Positions 1 through 12,765 of a DNA stretch of 64,000 nucleotides are shown piece after piece. Made by a program: the position numbers and the translations under genes. Position 1 is the stretch's first letter. Every line of letters starts with the position of its first letter. The DNA lies in contig NW_022985183.1 in assembly GCF_010093535.1 (NCBI RefSeq), positions 656,956 to 720,955 on the forward strand, written 5' to 3'. The notes beneath the pieces are model-generated. The model ran no database searches and had not been told where the DNA came from. It saw only the letters and a program-made list of their open reading frames with translations. The DNA is from Lindgomyces ingoldianus (taxonomy: Eukaryota; Ascomycota; Dothideomycetes; Pleosporales; Lindgomycetaceae).

Positions 1-153
1 AAGAATTTAACAACAATCGGAGATGCAGCCTGCAACACATGCCAAGTCCTAGCCCCCGACAATGCCAATTCCAACCAATGCGAAAAACCAAACCCAGATA
101 CAAGGGAATATACAAAAGAAGCATCTCGAAAATTAATAAAAATGCTGATCTAC

Positions 154-2217
154 TCAAATACCAGAGTCATCTTGCATTTTGAGCGGGTCAAACACATCAG
201 AATGTGTCCTCAGCCAATCATCCCACTTGGCACATCCACCCCGCTGCTGATCTAGCGGTCCGATTCTGCTTTCGATCTCGGATTGGCGTTCCATGATTTG
301 GAGTGCAAGGCCTGTTCATGATAAATGCTATGATGTTAAAAAAGAGTCACAGTTGGACTTACCTGAGCTTGCATGCCATGCAATGTGGCAGTGGAGCAGC
401 CAAATTCCAGGGTTATCAGGCTTGAATGCGATAGCTAAGTAGCCGCCCGTTGGAAGCATCGCTACATCTCGTCGCGGAGCGTCTGTAAGTTGAAACGTGC
501 TTGGACCGGTTACTGGATCCCATTTCGAGGTGCTCTGTGCAAGAATGGAGAAGTCATGACCCTATCACTAATCAGTTCCACCCCAGCAACAGATGTGGCT
601 CGCCACACTTACGTGAAGGTGAATTGGATGCCAAGCAGGGACTTTCAAGGTCCCTGCCTTGAAATTTCCAGATGTGATAACCATATATACGAAATTATTT
701 CCGTCATGATAGTTGTCTGTGGCTCGGTCAGTTTCTCTTTTCATTACAGGAAAGTCGATTTACTCACAGTCCACAACTGCGTACTCTGGGTTGAAAGAGG
801 TATTTTTCAGGTTCATTATCGTTGGGTCCGAGAAGTTCAGCCACATCGGGGTGTCCGTAATGTCCCATCGATTGACATCTCCGTGAAACTTTTTGCTAAG
901 GTCAAGACCAGCCTGATACGTATCGTTCGTGATGTTGTTCTGTGGGGTACCAACTGTCCACTGAACTATGGGGACCAGACTGCTTGCAGGCTCATCTGCG
1001 CATCCAACAGCGTCCGGGTGTCGGGTAGTCGTTGGGTCACCAGTACCATTGGCGTTAGTGTAGCTGATGATTCCAGTTCGTTGACGATCAGGATTGTTGC
1101 TAGGGACGTCGATAATCTCGTTATTACAAGCACTGCTATATTCAGTCCGAAGCCAGTACTTCCCATTGCTGCTGGGTGTGTCCGGCTTCGCTTCCACAAC
1201 GATGCTATATCGCTGGCCAATGCCGACTGACAATGAGGTGGTAGTATATGGCTTGATAGGGACGAAGTCGGTAGAAATGACTTTGAGGACATGGCTGTCA
1301 ATGGAGAAACGAAAGTGTAGTCCGACACTCCCATTGATAATTCGAATCAAGTAGCGTTTTCCAGCTTCAAACTTTTGATTGAAATATGAGCCTTGGCCAT
1401 TAAAATGGCCAGTGCCGTTGACGAGGATCGTGTCGGCTTGAGGTAAGGGAGGGCCCACAAGCTCATGGTGGAATGCCGCAAACGCAGAGGTGTGAAGCCA
1501 GTCGGAGACAATAATTGGCGACCATTCTTCGTCCCAGTCAGCACTGTTTGGACCATGGACGAGAAGTGGTCCAGCTACGCCATCGCCATACTGAGTAGAG
1601 TAATGGCTGTGATACCAAGAATGGCCGTATTGAGTCAGTTTGAACTTGTACGTGAAGGTATCACCCTGGGCGGTAGGACACTGGGTGACGCCATTGACAC
1701 CATCCATCTCGTTAGAGCCCAACTGCCGGATGCCATGCCAATGGATCGTTGTTCCGTTGTCTGGAAGGGAGTTTTTCACATTGACAATGACGCTTAACTT
1801 GTCAGTTAGAGAATCGGCGATGATTGAGGAAACTTACGTATCTCCCCAACACGCCTCGATGAGCTCTCCTGGATACTTTCCATTGATGACCTTTGCAAGG
1901 GTCTTTTCAGTTCCATCAGGGGATAGTTTTTGCTCCGAAATCTCGATGTCGTAGGTTCTCTCAATGCCGAGTGGCGTCTCATCCTCATAATCTGTATTGA
2001 TGTTGTACTGCTTGCCGTTGGGGTCTTTCACCCAACAACCTCGATTATTGGCATCGTTACAACTTTGCCATCCAGGGGGATATGAGCAGCCGGAGAAACC
2101 GGGCGAAGCTTGTCTGGGTATGAAAGTATGCCTCTGTGGTAAAGACCGACCAGAAACAAAGGGGGTGGTTGCAACAAGTACAACCAAAGTGTTCAACGAA
2201 TGACTAATAAAACCCAT
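154..2217 (-). CDS. Secreted laccase (ascomycete multicopper oxidase)
   Basis: This gene encodes a laccase that oxidises phenols and reduces oxygen to water outside the cell. The model has five exons: 2217-1838, 1792-768, 716-613, 561-363 and 311-154 (621 residues). All four introns are 45-51 bases, GT-AG and frame-consistent. The chosen ATG opens a signal peptide (ISHSLNTLVVLVATTPFVSG); another ATG lies 12 bases upstream. All four copper signatures are intact: IHWHG (about 143-147), WYHSH (186-190), HPIHLHGHDF (498-507) and HCHIAWH (560-566). The protein ends in Asp-Ser-Gly-Ile, the C-terminal plug known from ascomycete laccases. A Cys-rich stretch (GCSYPPGWQSC) follows the propeptide region, also typical of ascomycete laccases. 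The four conserved copper sites argue that it is functional. Its exact substrate (lignin phenols, pigments or others) cannot be read from sequence. Confidence 0.95.
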
Positions 2218-5200
2218 ACTGAAAATCAAAGAATGTGGCAGCAGTGTGTGAAAGAAATGAATATGGACCTAGGTATACCCCAAACATTAAATATACCTGC
2301 CGCAGCTTTGGTAAATCCCTTCCACTACATTTTTACTTTTACGCCCGGCTGGAGGATGGAGACGTAATTCATTGCACAGGATCGAATTGTGATAAGAGCA
2401 TAGGTAACAATAATGGCAGTGCAAGTTCGTGTGCCTCGTGCCCACCATGACGAGCTGTCCAGCAGCCAGATACCCTTGCGGAAATTCATGGAACAAGGTG
2501 AGAACTCGCAACATTTCCAAGCTAGGTGGAGAGAAACTGAGACATATGTGTGGCTTGCATACTCCTAAGTTCGAACCCAAGGAGGTGGCACGGGTCCGGG
2601 AGTGATTTCACTCTTCCCAAACATGTGGAGCGGATAGCTCGGAGCCTAAAGTTTAGGTTTGCAAAAGCGGGTGAACAGGGCTCCTGATGTCTTTGAAGTG
2701 AAATTAGCTAAAAATCCTCACGAACCTCCCTGCGAGTGTTTCGAGTAGATTCAATCGCAAGGCTTGACGTTCGATGTGGTAAGCCTTGGCATAAGGTAAC
2801 GAACCACCAAGATCTGAGCTGGCAAGTTACCATACGGCCGTCAATAGCGGACACAAACATCCACGAAGACTCCTCGAATGAGATGGTGAGATACCTGAGG
2901 CTCAAATCTGCTAAAATTAAGAAACCATGTGCGAGTCATCTGTGGTGATCTCACGGTTGTCCCGTCCTAGCCCTCAAGGCTTACTCCAGGGAATGATCGT
3001 AGAATTATTGCAGTACTCGCTGTGCAACCCTGGAAGGAGTCAAAGTAGCTCCTCCCACCTGCTACTAGATGTTGAGAAATGTTGTCGTTGACTCATGGGT
3101 ATAGGTCCGTAGGATGCCGATACGAGAAAATGTTGGTTGCGAAGAAAAGCATTGTGACAGTAGCTGCAAGAAATGACAGAATGAGAAGAATACGGGACTG
3201 CGGTAAAGGAGTCTATTGACGAAACCAAACTCGTAACCGTATGGAAGATTCCGTGAGAACATCATGAATATGGCTGCCAGTTTGAGTTCAGCCACACCCG
3301 TTTCGTCGTCGTGTCATGCTGAACATGTACAAGTTTCGACAAAAGAGTTGCGAGGTCGTAGCTTATTCGATCGCGATGAGGTCAGATTGATGATGCAGGA
3401 TGGCAGGCAGAAAGGGGATGCCTGTCAAGGGTGCCGTACGGCCGGATCACTCATCGCTTGGCGAAATTTCGGTCCAGTCCAAGTACCGAAGACTACCTCT
3501 CCATCGCCGCTCAACTCGCAAAGGGCACCTATGTCAGGTTAGTTTTCGAGGCCCCAGCAGCCCTGCGCCGAACATCATACCATACTCGCGCAAGAGAACA
3601 TGCATGACCAGAACCCCAGCAGAGCACTTCCAAGAGCTACCTATCTTCCCACTCGTTCAATTCGTCAACTCTCTCCCATCTACTGATCCGCTTTCCGTTT
3701 CTTTGGGTTAACGCAATGCCATATTCACGCCAAAGCGTACCTTGAACCCTGGGTCCTACAATACGCATGCTCGTGTTCTTCTGGAACGGACGGAGTCTTC
3801 CATCCAGCCTTGTGACGTTTGTATCCCTGACGGTCCTCCCGTGAGGCTATTCTTACACGCCAATAGCTCCATATATCGAGGCCCTAACCCCTTGGAGATA
3901 TCACAAGCTCCGGAGTTGTTGCAACTCCCACTCGCAAGGGCCTCTCTGGGGGGTTGCAGACCCAACCCGACCCGTTCTCCAGGTAAATCAGTATTTATTG
4001 GTGGCCACCCATGCCTGGAAACAGTATCACATTTGGTGGTTGAGCAGCTCTCCACTCAAGGCCCTCTTCGAGGTAGCCAACCGCTAGAGGCTATGTGTTA
4101 TAGGTCGAGACAGGATCATCCCGGCTGCCCCCAGTAAATGCAATGACGTACGTCTTCAACAAGCTCCGACCTTCCACTAACTGCTGGCGCAATATATTGC
4201 CAAAATAGGCTCTCCCATTATTCTACTGAACTTCTTAGTATGGGTATAGCCATCTGAAGGGGCACATTTCGTAGACACATCTAAATCAGATGACTGACGA
4301 TATCGGGCATACGCAAACATGAGAGCATCTCATCGGCAGCCGACTTTCTTCCATCCTCGCGCATGTAAAAATCTCGCTCTATGGGCGATCACTTCTACAT
4401 TCTAACACCAGAGACCCTGCATCTTGTTTCCGTGGACAGCAAGAGTGGTGTTCTCTCTAACTCTTCATGCTTCACCCCACGACTTCTCATTTCAGCCCTC
4501 CAGCATACCATCCTGTGGAGATATGTACTTTTCCTTTCACGGCGCGGAGCTGTTTTTAATACGGCATCGACAGTCAATGGCCAGCAAGGCCGAAACAAGA
4601 GATCCATCCAACGACGCTCTAACACCACTGCAGATGTAAACCCGGAGATATGTCTTGTATTCTGCTACAAGAACTACTGCACAGCCTTCACTGCGATGTC
4701 CTCATGCGGTAGTGCGTCCGCATCCACCTCTCCCCCCGTACTGACGGTAAATTAGCCGTCCCTGACGTACCTCAAATAAACAGCCATACACAGCCTCCGA
4801 AACAGGCACAGCCAGCCCTTCCAGGCGTTTGGAGCCGGGATGTGAGATCGAGTGACAAGGATCATCTAAGTGCTGACCGTTCATTTGGAACTGCATACTG
4901 TCGAAACTGCACATTGCGGGGCAAACTATTAATGTAGGGGCGAACATCAAACTTCAAGAGATGAAAGAAAAGAGTACTTTATTCCTTCGTCTGGATCTTT
5001 AGACTGCCGAAACACCATATATGGGGGTAGAATGTCCAAGTAGGAGTTAGTATCGAACTTCAAAGGTATCCTGGTGTATGAACCGTTTACCCGGTAGTCG
5101 CCTTAAAGAGCGTCAGACGCATTTTGGTACCTGAGACGGCTAGTTCGCTCTTACTGCATAGCATGAGATGAGATGGGCGAGCCGCCTGATTCTATGCATA

Positions 5201-6496
5201 GCGATTTGAAGGCGTCCACTGCCTTGCAAAGAAAAGTATCGACCTTTCGCAGCGTTCATAGCCCTGGGAACAAGTTCCCGGGGTTTACGCGAATTTCCCT
5301 GAAATTCTTTAGAGATTTTGTGATTTTTACCTCACATCGCATCGTGAATCCGGTCAATCTCTCCTCTTTCTTCGCCCATCTCTTCGTATCCATCCTTCCA
5401 CTCAACCTATCAGCACTATCCTATGCAGCATGTTCTCGCGAACATGGAAAATTGCCAGCGTAACGTGTGTCTATTAAACCCTCTTACCCGATCGATAGGC
5501 GATATCAACAGCATACAAATTTCCTCCAAAATGCCCCCCTGTTCTGTTTCGCGTTAGATGTTACTATAGAAAGCAGTACAGCCACCATGTACAGTCAAAG
5601 CCACACATCTCTCCCGAAATCTCTCTCAGACGATCATCTCTCTGCGGGTCAAACTCTCCCAACCCAACCTTGACGGTCGACGCGAAACTGACTAGCCGAT
5701 GTATTCTCGAAGCGTCAAAGAGAACGATAACCTCAGTGCAATACCCTGGACTAATACTTTGTATCACCATGGTCAATCTAGTATCTAGTATAACACCAAT
5801 TTCCAAGATACATTTATTTTCTAAATCTCATAGAGAGTAGAGAGAATACTGAAAATGACGACCTCGTCTCCAGCTCATACTTATCATGCCGTCAGTGTTT
5901 TAGTGAATGACGAGACCAGCATCCTTACAACTTCTATTTATTCTATTCCATATCACAAGTAAGTCACCAGTTAAGTTGGGGAAAAGGCTGGAGAGATAGG
6001 ATATTCAGACGCAATCTCATAGCATTAAAAACTCTTGTATCCATACACGCTATTACCATCTTACTCGCTCAGAAAAATACAAGACAACCAATGCCCTCCA
6101 CTTCATCCCCTCTCATCCCTCCTCATTTCATGTTAGGTCATAGAAACGTGCCGTGTGTCTATCTGTCTGTGGGGTATACAGCATGCGTCTGTCTTATACC
6201 AATAACGCAAAAAGTCCCCACGTCATTATCCATACTCCATCGAATGCATGTAAGAGTAAACCCCCTCAAAACCATTAAACGGTTTTAGAAAAAGGAGAAA
6301 GAAAAAAGAAAATCCGTTGTATCCAAGTCCGCGCCTCGTGATCAAGAACACTGACAAAGAAGGCGTCAACCCTCACACCTCCCGACATATCCAATCCAAG
6401 TCTCTCGAATGTCAACATCGCACCTTAGACGTTAGTTACCACGGTTGCATCAAGCAAGCTGAACTAAACTCCGTGGACTCGACTCGCCCCAATGTC
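2218..6496. other. Gene-poor interval (about 4.3 kb)
   Basis: I see no supportable gene here. Short open frames exist on both strands (the largest about 130 codons, near 3742-4137 plus), but none has a recognisable domain, a splice-linked partner or protein-like composition. The first few hundred bases should hold the laccase promoter; an AT-rich stretch with TATA-like words lies at 2285-2300, about 70-80 bases upstream of its ATG. The last part (about 6000-6496) should hold the 3' untranslated region of the next minus-strand gene. Confidence 0.5.
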
Positions 6497-9400
6497 TCAG
6501 TGATCCGGCTCACACTTATTGCAAGAAATTCCCCCTACCATCTCCGTAGCCGGCATCACAATATCCATCCTACGGCAGGTCTGGCTCGGTTTACGCGGCG
6601 TCTCATCGCCACCGACACTATACCCCAGGTATTCCTTCGGAGTACCGCTTCTCGGGGGACCAGGTGGCGGGACAGGGTTCGGGAATGGGGTTGTAGAGTT
6701 TAGTGGGACTCCTGCAGCTGCCGTGGTGCGATTGCGACCGGAGTAGCCATAACTGTAACCGGGGCGGTCGTAGAGACCGTTACCGCCTTGCTGACGGTAT
6801 GGATATCTTCCGAGATAGTTGCGAGAGTGTGGCGGAGCAGGCATGGTGTAGTGGCTGAAGCCGGCATTGGTGGTGTTGTAAGTAGGATTGCCATAGCCAC
6901 GGAAGCTGAGAGGGGCCTGGGGAGTATTGTGGGATCCTTGCCGGGGTCGCGATATCTGAACGTTGGGGATGGCGGACCAGTCGATCGCAGGTCGCTCCTC
7001 TGTCTGGCGTGTTATGGTTTCAAGCTGGTACCTAAACGGAGTGGGGCTCCTGGAAGCCGTGGAGGAGGACTCCGTAAAAACCTCCCCAGCAGTCAACTCT
7101 AGACCCTGAGCAAGAATCGTATATGCTGGGCGGGGTGTGGCATCGCCTATGGCCGCAACATCTTCTGTCTTCTCGGTTGCTTTACTACCTGACTGCCTGC
7201 TGTTTGCTTCCTCGCCACCTTTCGTTGGAGAAGGTTGAGGATTGTTTCTTTGGTCCCGACCTCGAGCCCGCATGTTCGGGGTGAATTTCTTCTTTCCTTT
7301 ACCTTTTTTCTTTGATGGGCTTGTAGACGGTGCTCGATAGGTAGTGTAGTCGAAAACTGTTCCTGGTCCAAGTGCAACTGGGTACATGCCATAGAAGTAC
7401 GGAATGCCATTTGGATCGAGAGCAAAGGGTTGCCCGTAGAGGGGTTCAGCCTGCGTATTAGTCCACTCTGTTGGCAAATTAGGCCGAGTAGCCGTGTTAT
7501 CCTGTTGTTGTGGGACGAAGTCGGGTGCAGTTGCGCGCAAGTGGGAGGGAACATTTGAGCGCAAAGAGACTTGACTACTTCTTCGCAAACTGCTTTCAGA
7601 GACATTTTGTTGCTTTCTTCCCCGCACTGGAGAAGTGTGACGCCATATTTCAGCCGTTCGATTGTACTCGGTACCGGCTGATGTTACAGAAGAGATCTCC
7701 TCATGAGCTGTATCTGATAGAGCAGCACCTGGTAAAACATTTATGTAAGCGGTCATACATATAAATGACAATCTATCCACTGGTATGCTGAGGGCCATAC
7801 CAGAAGATTCAGACTTCTTGCGGCTGAAGACGATAGCCGGATCGTTAAGCATATAATCCTCTGAACTAGACAATTGTAAAGCCTTTACCGTCTCGTCGCT
7901 AGCCACTCTTGTGTCACGATTCTGAGAATTTACTCCTGGTACCCAATCTTCACTCTTGGGGTTTTTGCCCGTACTCTCAATCTTTGCTTTCGAAAACAAA
8001 AAAGCCATCGTGTCACCGTTGAAAGGCGCCAATGTATCGAGTTGTGCCTCAAAAGCGGACGCGATGCCCTTAAAGTCTGGGTGAGCTCCCTCACCTTGGC
8101 CGGGAACATGTTTCTCGAGATAAGAAGTAACTAGTAAATGCTTATCTAGTAGCGGATCGTCAGTAGGAGTCGTGCTGATAGTCACATTATCCTCCTCTAG
8201 AGAGTTGTCTAAGGTGGTGGCTGTGGATGTGGCCGTTGAGCATATCACTGGAGAGGCTCGAGAGATGATGGGTGTTGTACCTTTGCTGTCTAAGGTTTTG
8301 ACATGACGCAAAGGGACTGCATTACCAGGAGTGGTAGGCAGAGGTATGTCGCAAGGCTCTTTTGATGCAGGTTCATTCGCTGCGATATCGCCGGCAACGC
8401 TGCGTGGCCTTTCTTTGGATGAGAGAGACTTTGCCGACTTCGCTCGCTTCAGAAGGCCAGGACGTAAAGGAGTGGCCAAGCTGCCACTTTCTTGATTAGT
8501 CTTTGAGGATGCGGCTTTCCGAGGAATCCGCGATGATGAAGGGGATCCCGGCGAGACAGACGCTGAACTTGCAGCAGAACCCAGTGTGAAATGAGGTTTG
8601 CGATCAGTGGCAAGTGTTTTCGAGTGTGGAATCTTCAAAGAGAGTTTCGGGGGTTGCGTCGCCTTTCCAGCCGCGGTGGGTGCCATGAAGTGGGGCTCTG
8701 ACTTTCCCCGACGGTGCTGATTTTGGGTCTTCTTGCCGTCACTCGTCTTAATTGCCTCCTGTAGGTTTTTTTTATCAGCGAGGCGCAAATCAGGAGTATG
8801 AACATCCACATCGAGGACATGCTCAGCTAGGGACTCAAGGGCCGACATGTAGCTGCTCACCTCCGATATTGGAGAATGCTTTGCCGTTTCAAAAGGAGTA
8901 TATCCCGAAGAGATTGAGCTAGGTCCAGATCGGCCACTCGCACTGGCTTCTGCTAAATCAGGCCCATGGGCTGGCGCCTTTGGGGTCCTGCTTGGTGACG
9001 CTGTAATCTTGATGCTCGATTGGTGCTTTGTATGATCCCTAAGAGGCGATCCGGCGGGGCTCTTTATGGTGGCCTTTGAAGTTGTACACCGAATTGTGCT
9101 ACTGGCTCGCGAAGAGGTAATGTCGCCGTCGACTGCAGCGGCGGCATCCTTGGTGAGAAACGTGGTCACGTCTCCACCTTGCTGTTTATCAAGATCGACA
9201 GAGCTACGTGCGCCTCGAAAGAGTTTAGTTCTAGACTCCGTCGAAAGGTCAGTATGGGAAGTCTTCTTTCGAGACTCTCGCTCCAAAGCACGCTTTGCCG
9301 TGCTCAGCACTGGAGCCTTTGATTTGGCGGCAGCCCATTGTGGAGGAATAGGCTTTCGTGGGTTACGAGGGCTACCCTGCTCTATGTGATTAGTACTATA

Positions 9401-10360
9401 ATCCGCATCGTGGCTCGCAGCAGCCTCTCCGTCTCCCGCGTCGAAATCAAACGTGCTAGAGGATCGGGAGTGCGTATCCCGGAGTTGAATGCTCTGATCT
9501 GTATCTCGGGCTGGGCTGCTCTGCAAGAGCAGTCCAGAGGACTGTGGGTCAGACAGGCTTGCGGGAGAACCTCGAAGGGTCTCTACGTCGGATTCATAAT
9601 GACGGACGGTAGCCGAGCTGGAGGCGCGAGTACAGGCGTCATCTGTATGTACAAGCATTTCGTCAGCCGTCAAGCTCGTCAGGGTGTAAGTCGCAAGAGC
9701 CTTCGAGCTCACAATAGGACTCAAACCGAGCAATGATTTCCTTGACCTTACCGTCTTGATGTCTCAGCTCCATTGAGATGGACGAGTAAGTATTCATGGG
9801 AATGCCTATTTCCAGCATATTTCCGCCCTCTGTATCACGTGCGCAACTAGCCAGAGATGCATGATGGTGATATTCGTGGCTAGCGGGGTAATCTGGATGG
9901 CCTGGCGCGACCACGTCGGTTTGAGTCGACCTGGGGATGAGATAGGCATTTGGATTCGCCTCATCATCCGGGGCAGAGACGTCGTCTGCCCAGCTATGCG
10001 CCAATCCGTGCTCGGACGACGTAGCCATACCGTTCACTTGAGGATGCCCGAGATAGTGTTGTGTTTGATGATGCGGAGAGCCAGTGTCTGATGAAGGGCG
10101 TGACCACTCTCGGTTTCCTTGGGTGGATGGGCGAGCGCGATCCTGCACTGACGGACCTGGCGCGTTGGCGTGACGCTGCAGTTGATCTTGAAGGTAGCGA
10201 GTGCTATCCCTGCTGCCGCATTAGCTGAGACAGAGCATTCACTGGAGGGTCTCACATACCACTGCGGCCATCCAAGCTCCTTAGCCCTGTCGCAGTAGTT
10301 GACCTTGATGAACTCTGCGTGACGACAGCGAGAATAGTAGATGTAGCGATAAGAACACAT
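6497..10360 (-). CDS. Large disordered Ser/Pro-rich protein with N-terminal Cys/His motif
   Basis: I do not recognise this family. The model has three exons: 10360-10260, 10212-9713 and 9642-6497 (1248 residues). Introns of 47 and 70 bases restore the frame exactly. The N-terminus holds a compact motif, MCSYRYIYYSRCRHAEFIKV, followed by another Cys (the next residues are NYC). Next comes a short helical segment (GKVKEIIARFESY). Most of the remainder is low complexity, rich in Ser, Thr, Pro, Lys and Gln, with a Gly/Tyr/Arg/Pro-rich part near residues 1080-1200. The C-terminus ends in an ordered-looking CRRMDIVMPATEMVGG segment with two Cys. A 72-base in-frame segment (7729-7800) looks like a further intron; if spliced the protein has 1224 residues. 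It may be a scaffold or RNA-granule-type protein, but that is only inference from composition. The next gene upstream, XLF, is on the same strand. Confidence 0.75.
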
Positions 10361-10784
10361 TACGGATGCAGGTGTTGCCCGTGACGAGGCTGTGCGGTCG
10401 AGGGGGCAGCGTCGATGGCGCGACCGTGATGCGGTGATGGCAGGAAGGCGCGGTGGAAAGGAAGTTGTCGAGCGCGAAGGGGTACTGGTCGTGTTGACGA
10501 AGTAACAAGCAACGAGTGCCAAGAGTGCGACATTGAAATACTGAGATTGGGCGCGAACCTTTCACTGGCGTTTGGTGAAGTTCGCCACCATCACGTTGAC
10601 CCGACCGTCGTCGCGGTTCGTGTGGTCCTGTGAGCCAGGCGAAGAAAACCGCCTCACACCACCCCACTTTCATCATCGTAAGGCAAGAGAAGGAAATAAA
10701 CTACCTTTACCTAGGAAATAACAAGTCGTTCTAGATTTGTCCACCAGTGTATCATCATAAACGTATGCCACACTACAGCCATTA
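10361..10784. other. Intergenic interval between two minus-strand genes
   Basis: This stretch should contain the 3' end of the XLF transcript and the promoter of the disordered-protein gene. An open frame continues upstream of the chosen ATG at 10360 (to 10522, Ser/Arg/Thr-rich), so a longer first exon cannot be excluded. I prefer the ATG at 10360 because it opens the conserved-looking Cys/His motif. Confidence 0.4.
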
Positions 10785-12494
10785 CTAAAATCTTTTTTTC
10801 TTCTTCTGCATCTGCTTCTTAGCTAGCTCCTCATTCTTCCGCTTTAGCTCACGCCTCTTTCTTTCTACTTTCTCCTCGAGAGTCTCCTCGTGTTCCTCCT
10901 GAACGGGACTGTTTGTCTGTCCTTCAACCCGGGCCACAGCTGGAGCCTCGCTGAACCTCATCGACGTGGGCAAACCAGGCTCCGGAGGGCCCTCAACCAT
11001 GTCCGTAGGCCGCATACCGTTTGACGCACCGCCTCTGAGGTTCACCGTTGGCATGCTGCTCTTGGAGTCTTTGTGCCTTCCTCCGATCTTGAACGATTTT
11101 TTTGGTCCCTTTGAACCTGCCGAAGTGGTGGTGCTGTCTGCCTTTGAATGAGTGGGAATCTGTGCATCATCTATATTTCTGTCCCCTTCCAAATCCCTCA
11201 TTTTCACCAGTGCTTCTGGTGCAGGTGCGACTACTGCTTGTTTCTTCGCCTTTGCTCCTCCGATCTTGAAACCCTTAGGCTTCTGTGCAGCGGGAACACT
11301 AATTCTTGGTGAAGGGGAAACACCACCCTCAGTTGGTCCGTCCACCTCCGGTGTCTCTTGTGGGGGAGATCGAATCTGGCTCGGTTTCTTTGATGGCGCA
11401 TCCAAGTCGTCGTCATCCGTTGATTCATCTTCGCCCACCTCTATCTTGAGTCTCTTTTCTCGTGTTGAGTCATTTTTGGTCAGTTGCTCAGGCTTCCGAT
11501 GTGGAGATTCTCGTACCTGTACTGTATTTTAGTTGGTTGCAACGAATTTTGTTGAGATATGACGTACATGAAAGTTCCCATGCATTTCGAACTCATCTTC
11601 GGTGTCCTCATCACTCGGCTCCGGTGGAGGGTTCGACGTAGGCTTTGATTTAGGGCTCGGGTGGATTTGCTTTGATTTCATGATGGGTTCAAGATCGTCA
11701 AGAGATTCCGAGACTTTTGTCAGCCATGATTGGTCTTCAGATTCCGACATCAGCCGTAGTGGTACTCTTAGAGCACAGTCCGACAATGCTTCTTGGAACA
11801 ATCCCAAGGTTGAAATGTGTGCATCGTTCAACCGGGCCGTATCCTTCCTCCAAGCATCTTCCTGAAATGGTGCAAGAGCGGGGATGTGCCGTGCTGCATG
11901 TTCGCGTTTGACTAGCCTTCTTCCAGGTTTTGATCCTGAAATGCTGGGGAAAGCTGACGCCAGATCTAGATTGCTGGATTCGTACTGATCGAGAAGTCTC
12001 GTAATCTCCCTGTCCTTCTCAGTGATGCTCGTGATCAGGCTGTCCACTCGCTCGTGTTGCACATGCGAGGACACGAGTAGAGGTAAGATGAGCTCGTTCT
12101 TCAAAGTAGCCGGAGGTCTCTTCTGCAAACAAAACTTCCACCGTAACGAATCGAGCGGCGCAGGAAGACTAGTCCAAGTGTGAAGGACAATCCCATTTAC
12201 GCTGTTACGCGTTATACGACAGATTGTATCATCAGCGCCAGTCAGGGATTTCTTCACGTTGTCCAAGAGGATGGTGAGCTGCGTGGTGTCTTGTTTGCTC
12301 ACTTCGATGGGCGAATCTTCCTGTGACGCCCGCTTCACAATTCCGGCCAAGTCCAATTCCTCGCTCCAGATGTTGCTAAGATCTGTTAGAAACACAGTAT
12401 ACTTCTTCAGCCCGAAGTCCGGTTTGATCAGAAGCTGGGGGGAAGGTTGGCCAACAGATAAGCTAGAGAGTTTAAGATGGCGCCAGCAAGCCAT
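10785..12494 (-). CDS. XLF: XLF/Cernunnos-type DNA non-homologous end-joining factor
   Basis: The product is the fungal counterpart of XLF (NHEJ1; Nej1 in yeast), a nuclear factor that works with XRCC4/Lif1 and DNA ligase IV in double-strand break end joining. There are two exons, 12494-11568 and 11516-10785 (552 residues), with a 51-base phase-0 intron. The N-terminal globular head starts MACWRHLKLSSLS and includes a segment of the family pattern, YTVFLTDLSNIWSEELD (about 33-49). A helical stalk follows around residues 140-190, with heptad-like LITSITEKDREITRLLDQYE. The long tail is disordered and acidic, then basic. It carries two copies of an FKIGG motif and ends in a Lys-rich KNEELAKKQMQKKKKRF-type terminus (positions 10785-10840), like the Ku-binding/nuclear tail of this family. 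The ATG at 12494 fits the family start. It diverges from Cactin. Confidence 0.88.
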
Positions 12495-12765
12495 TCTGAC
12501 AATTCCTCGCGGTGGAGGTCTACGCGACAAGTCCTTTCACGCGTGATTGCCCGGAGGTGTGCATTGTAGAAAGCCCAAACCAACGGATGGTGCTGGTGTG
12601 AGGTTACAAGGCAGCCGCTTATGTAATATATATACAATATCACGTGGTTTTAATACCGTTATTTGCCGAGGTACCAGAGGTCGTCCAGCGCGACTTTTTC
12701 GATGACAAGCTGCATCTCACTCTTCAACCCCCTTGAACCCCAACTCACTCCCGCTGCGGTGAAAT
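12495..12765. promoter_or_regulatory. Shared divergent promoter region, XLF and Cactin
   Basis: Only 271 bases separate the XLF start codon (minus) from the Cactin start codon (plus). Any promoters and 5' leaders of both genes must lie here, overlap, or extend into the coding regions. A TATA-rich word (ATATATATACAATATCACGTG, around 12625-12645) includes a CACGTG E-box-like hexamer. Its use is inferred, not shown. Confidence 0.45.

Noticed and set aside
490..1354. Plus-strand open frames over the laccase region
   Set aside because: They are antisense shadows of a gene whose copper motifs and introns are fully consistent on the minus strand.
2560..2590. GTTCGAACC word resembling a tRNA T-loop
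   Set aside because: The flanking bases do not form a T-stem, and no anticodon or acceptor arms can be drawn.
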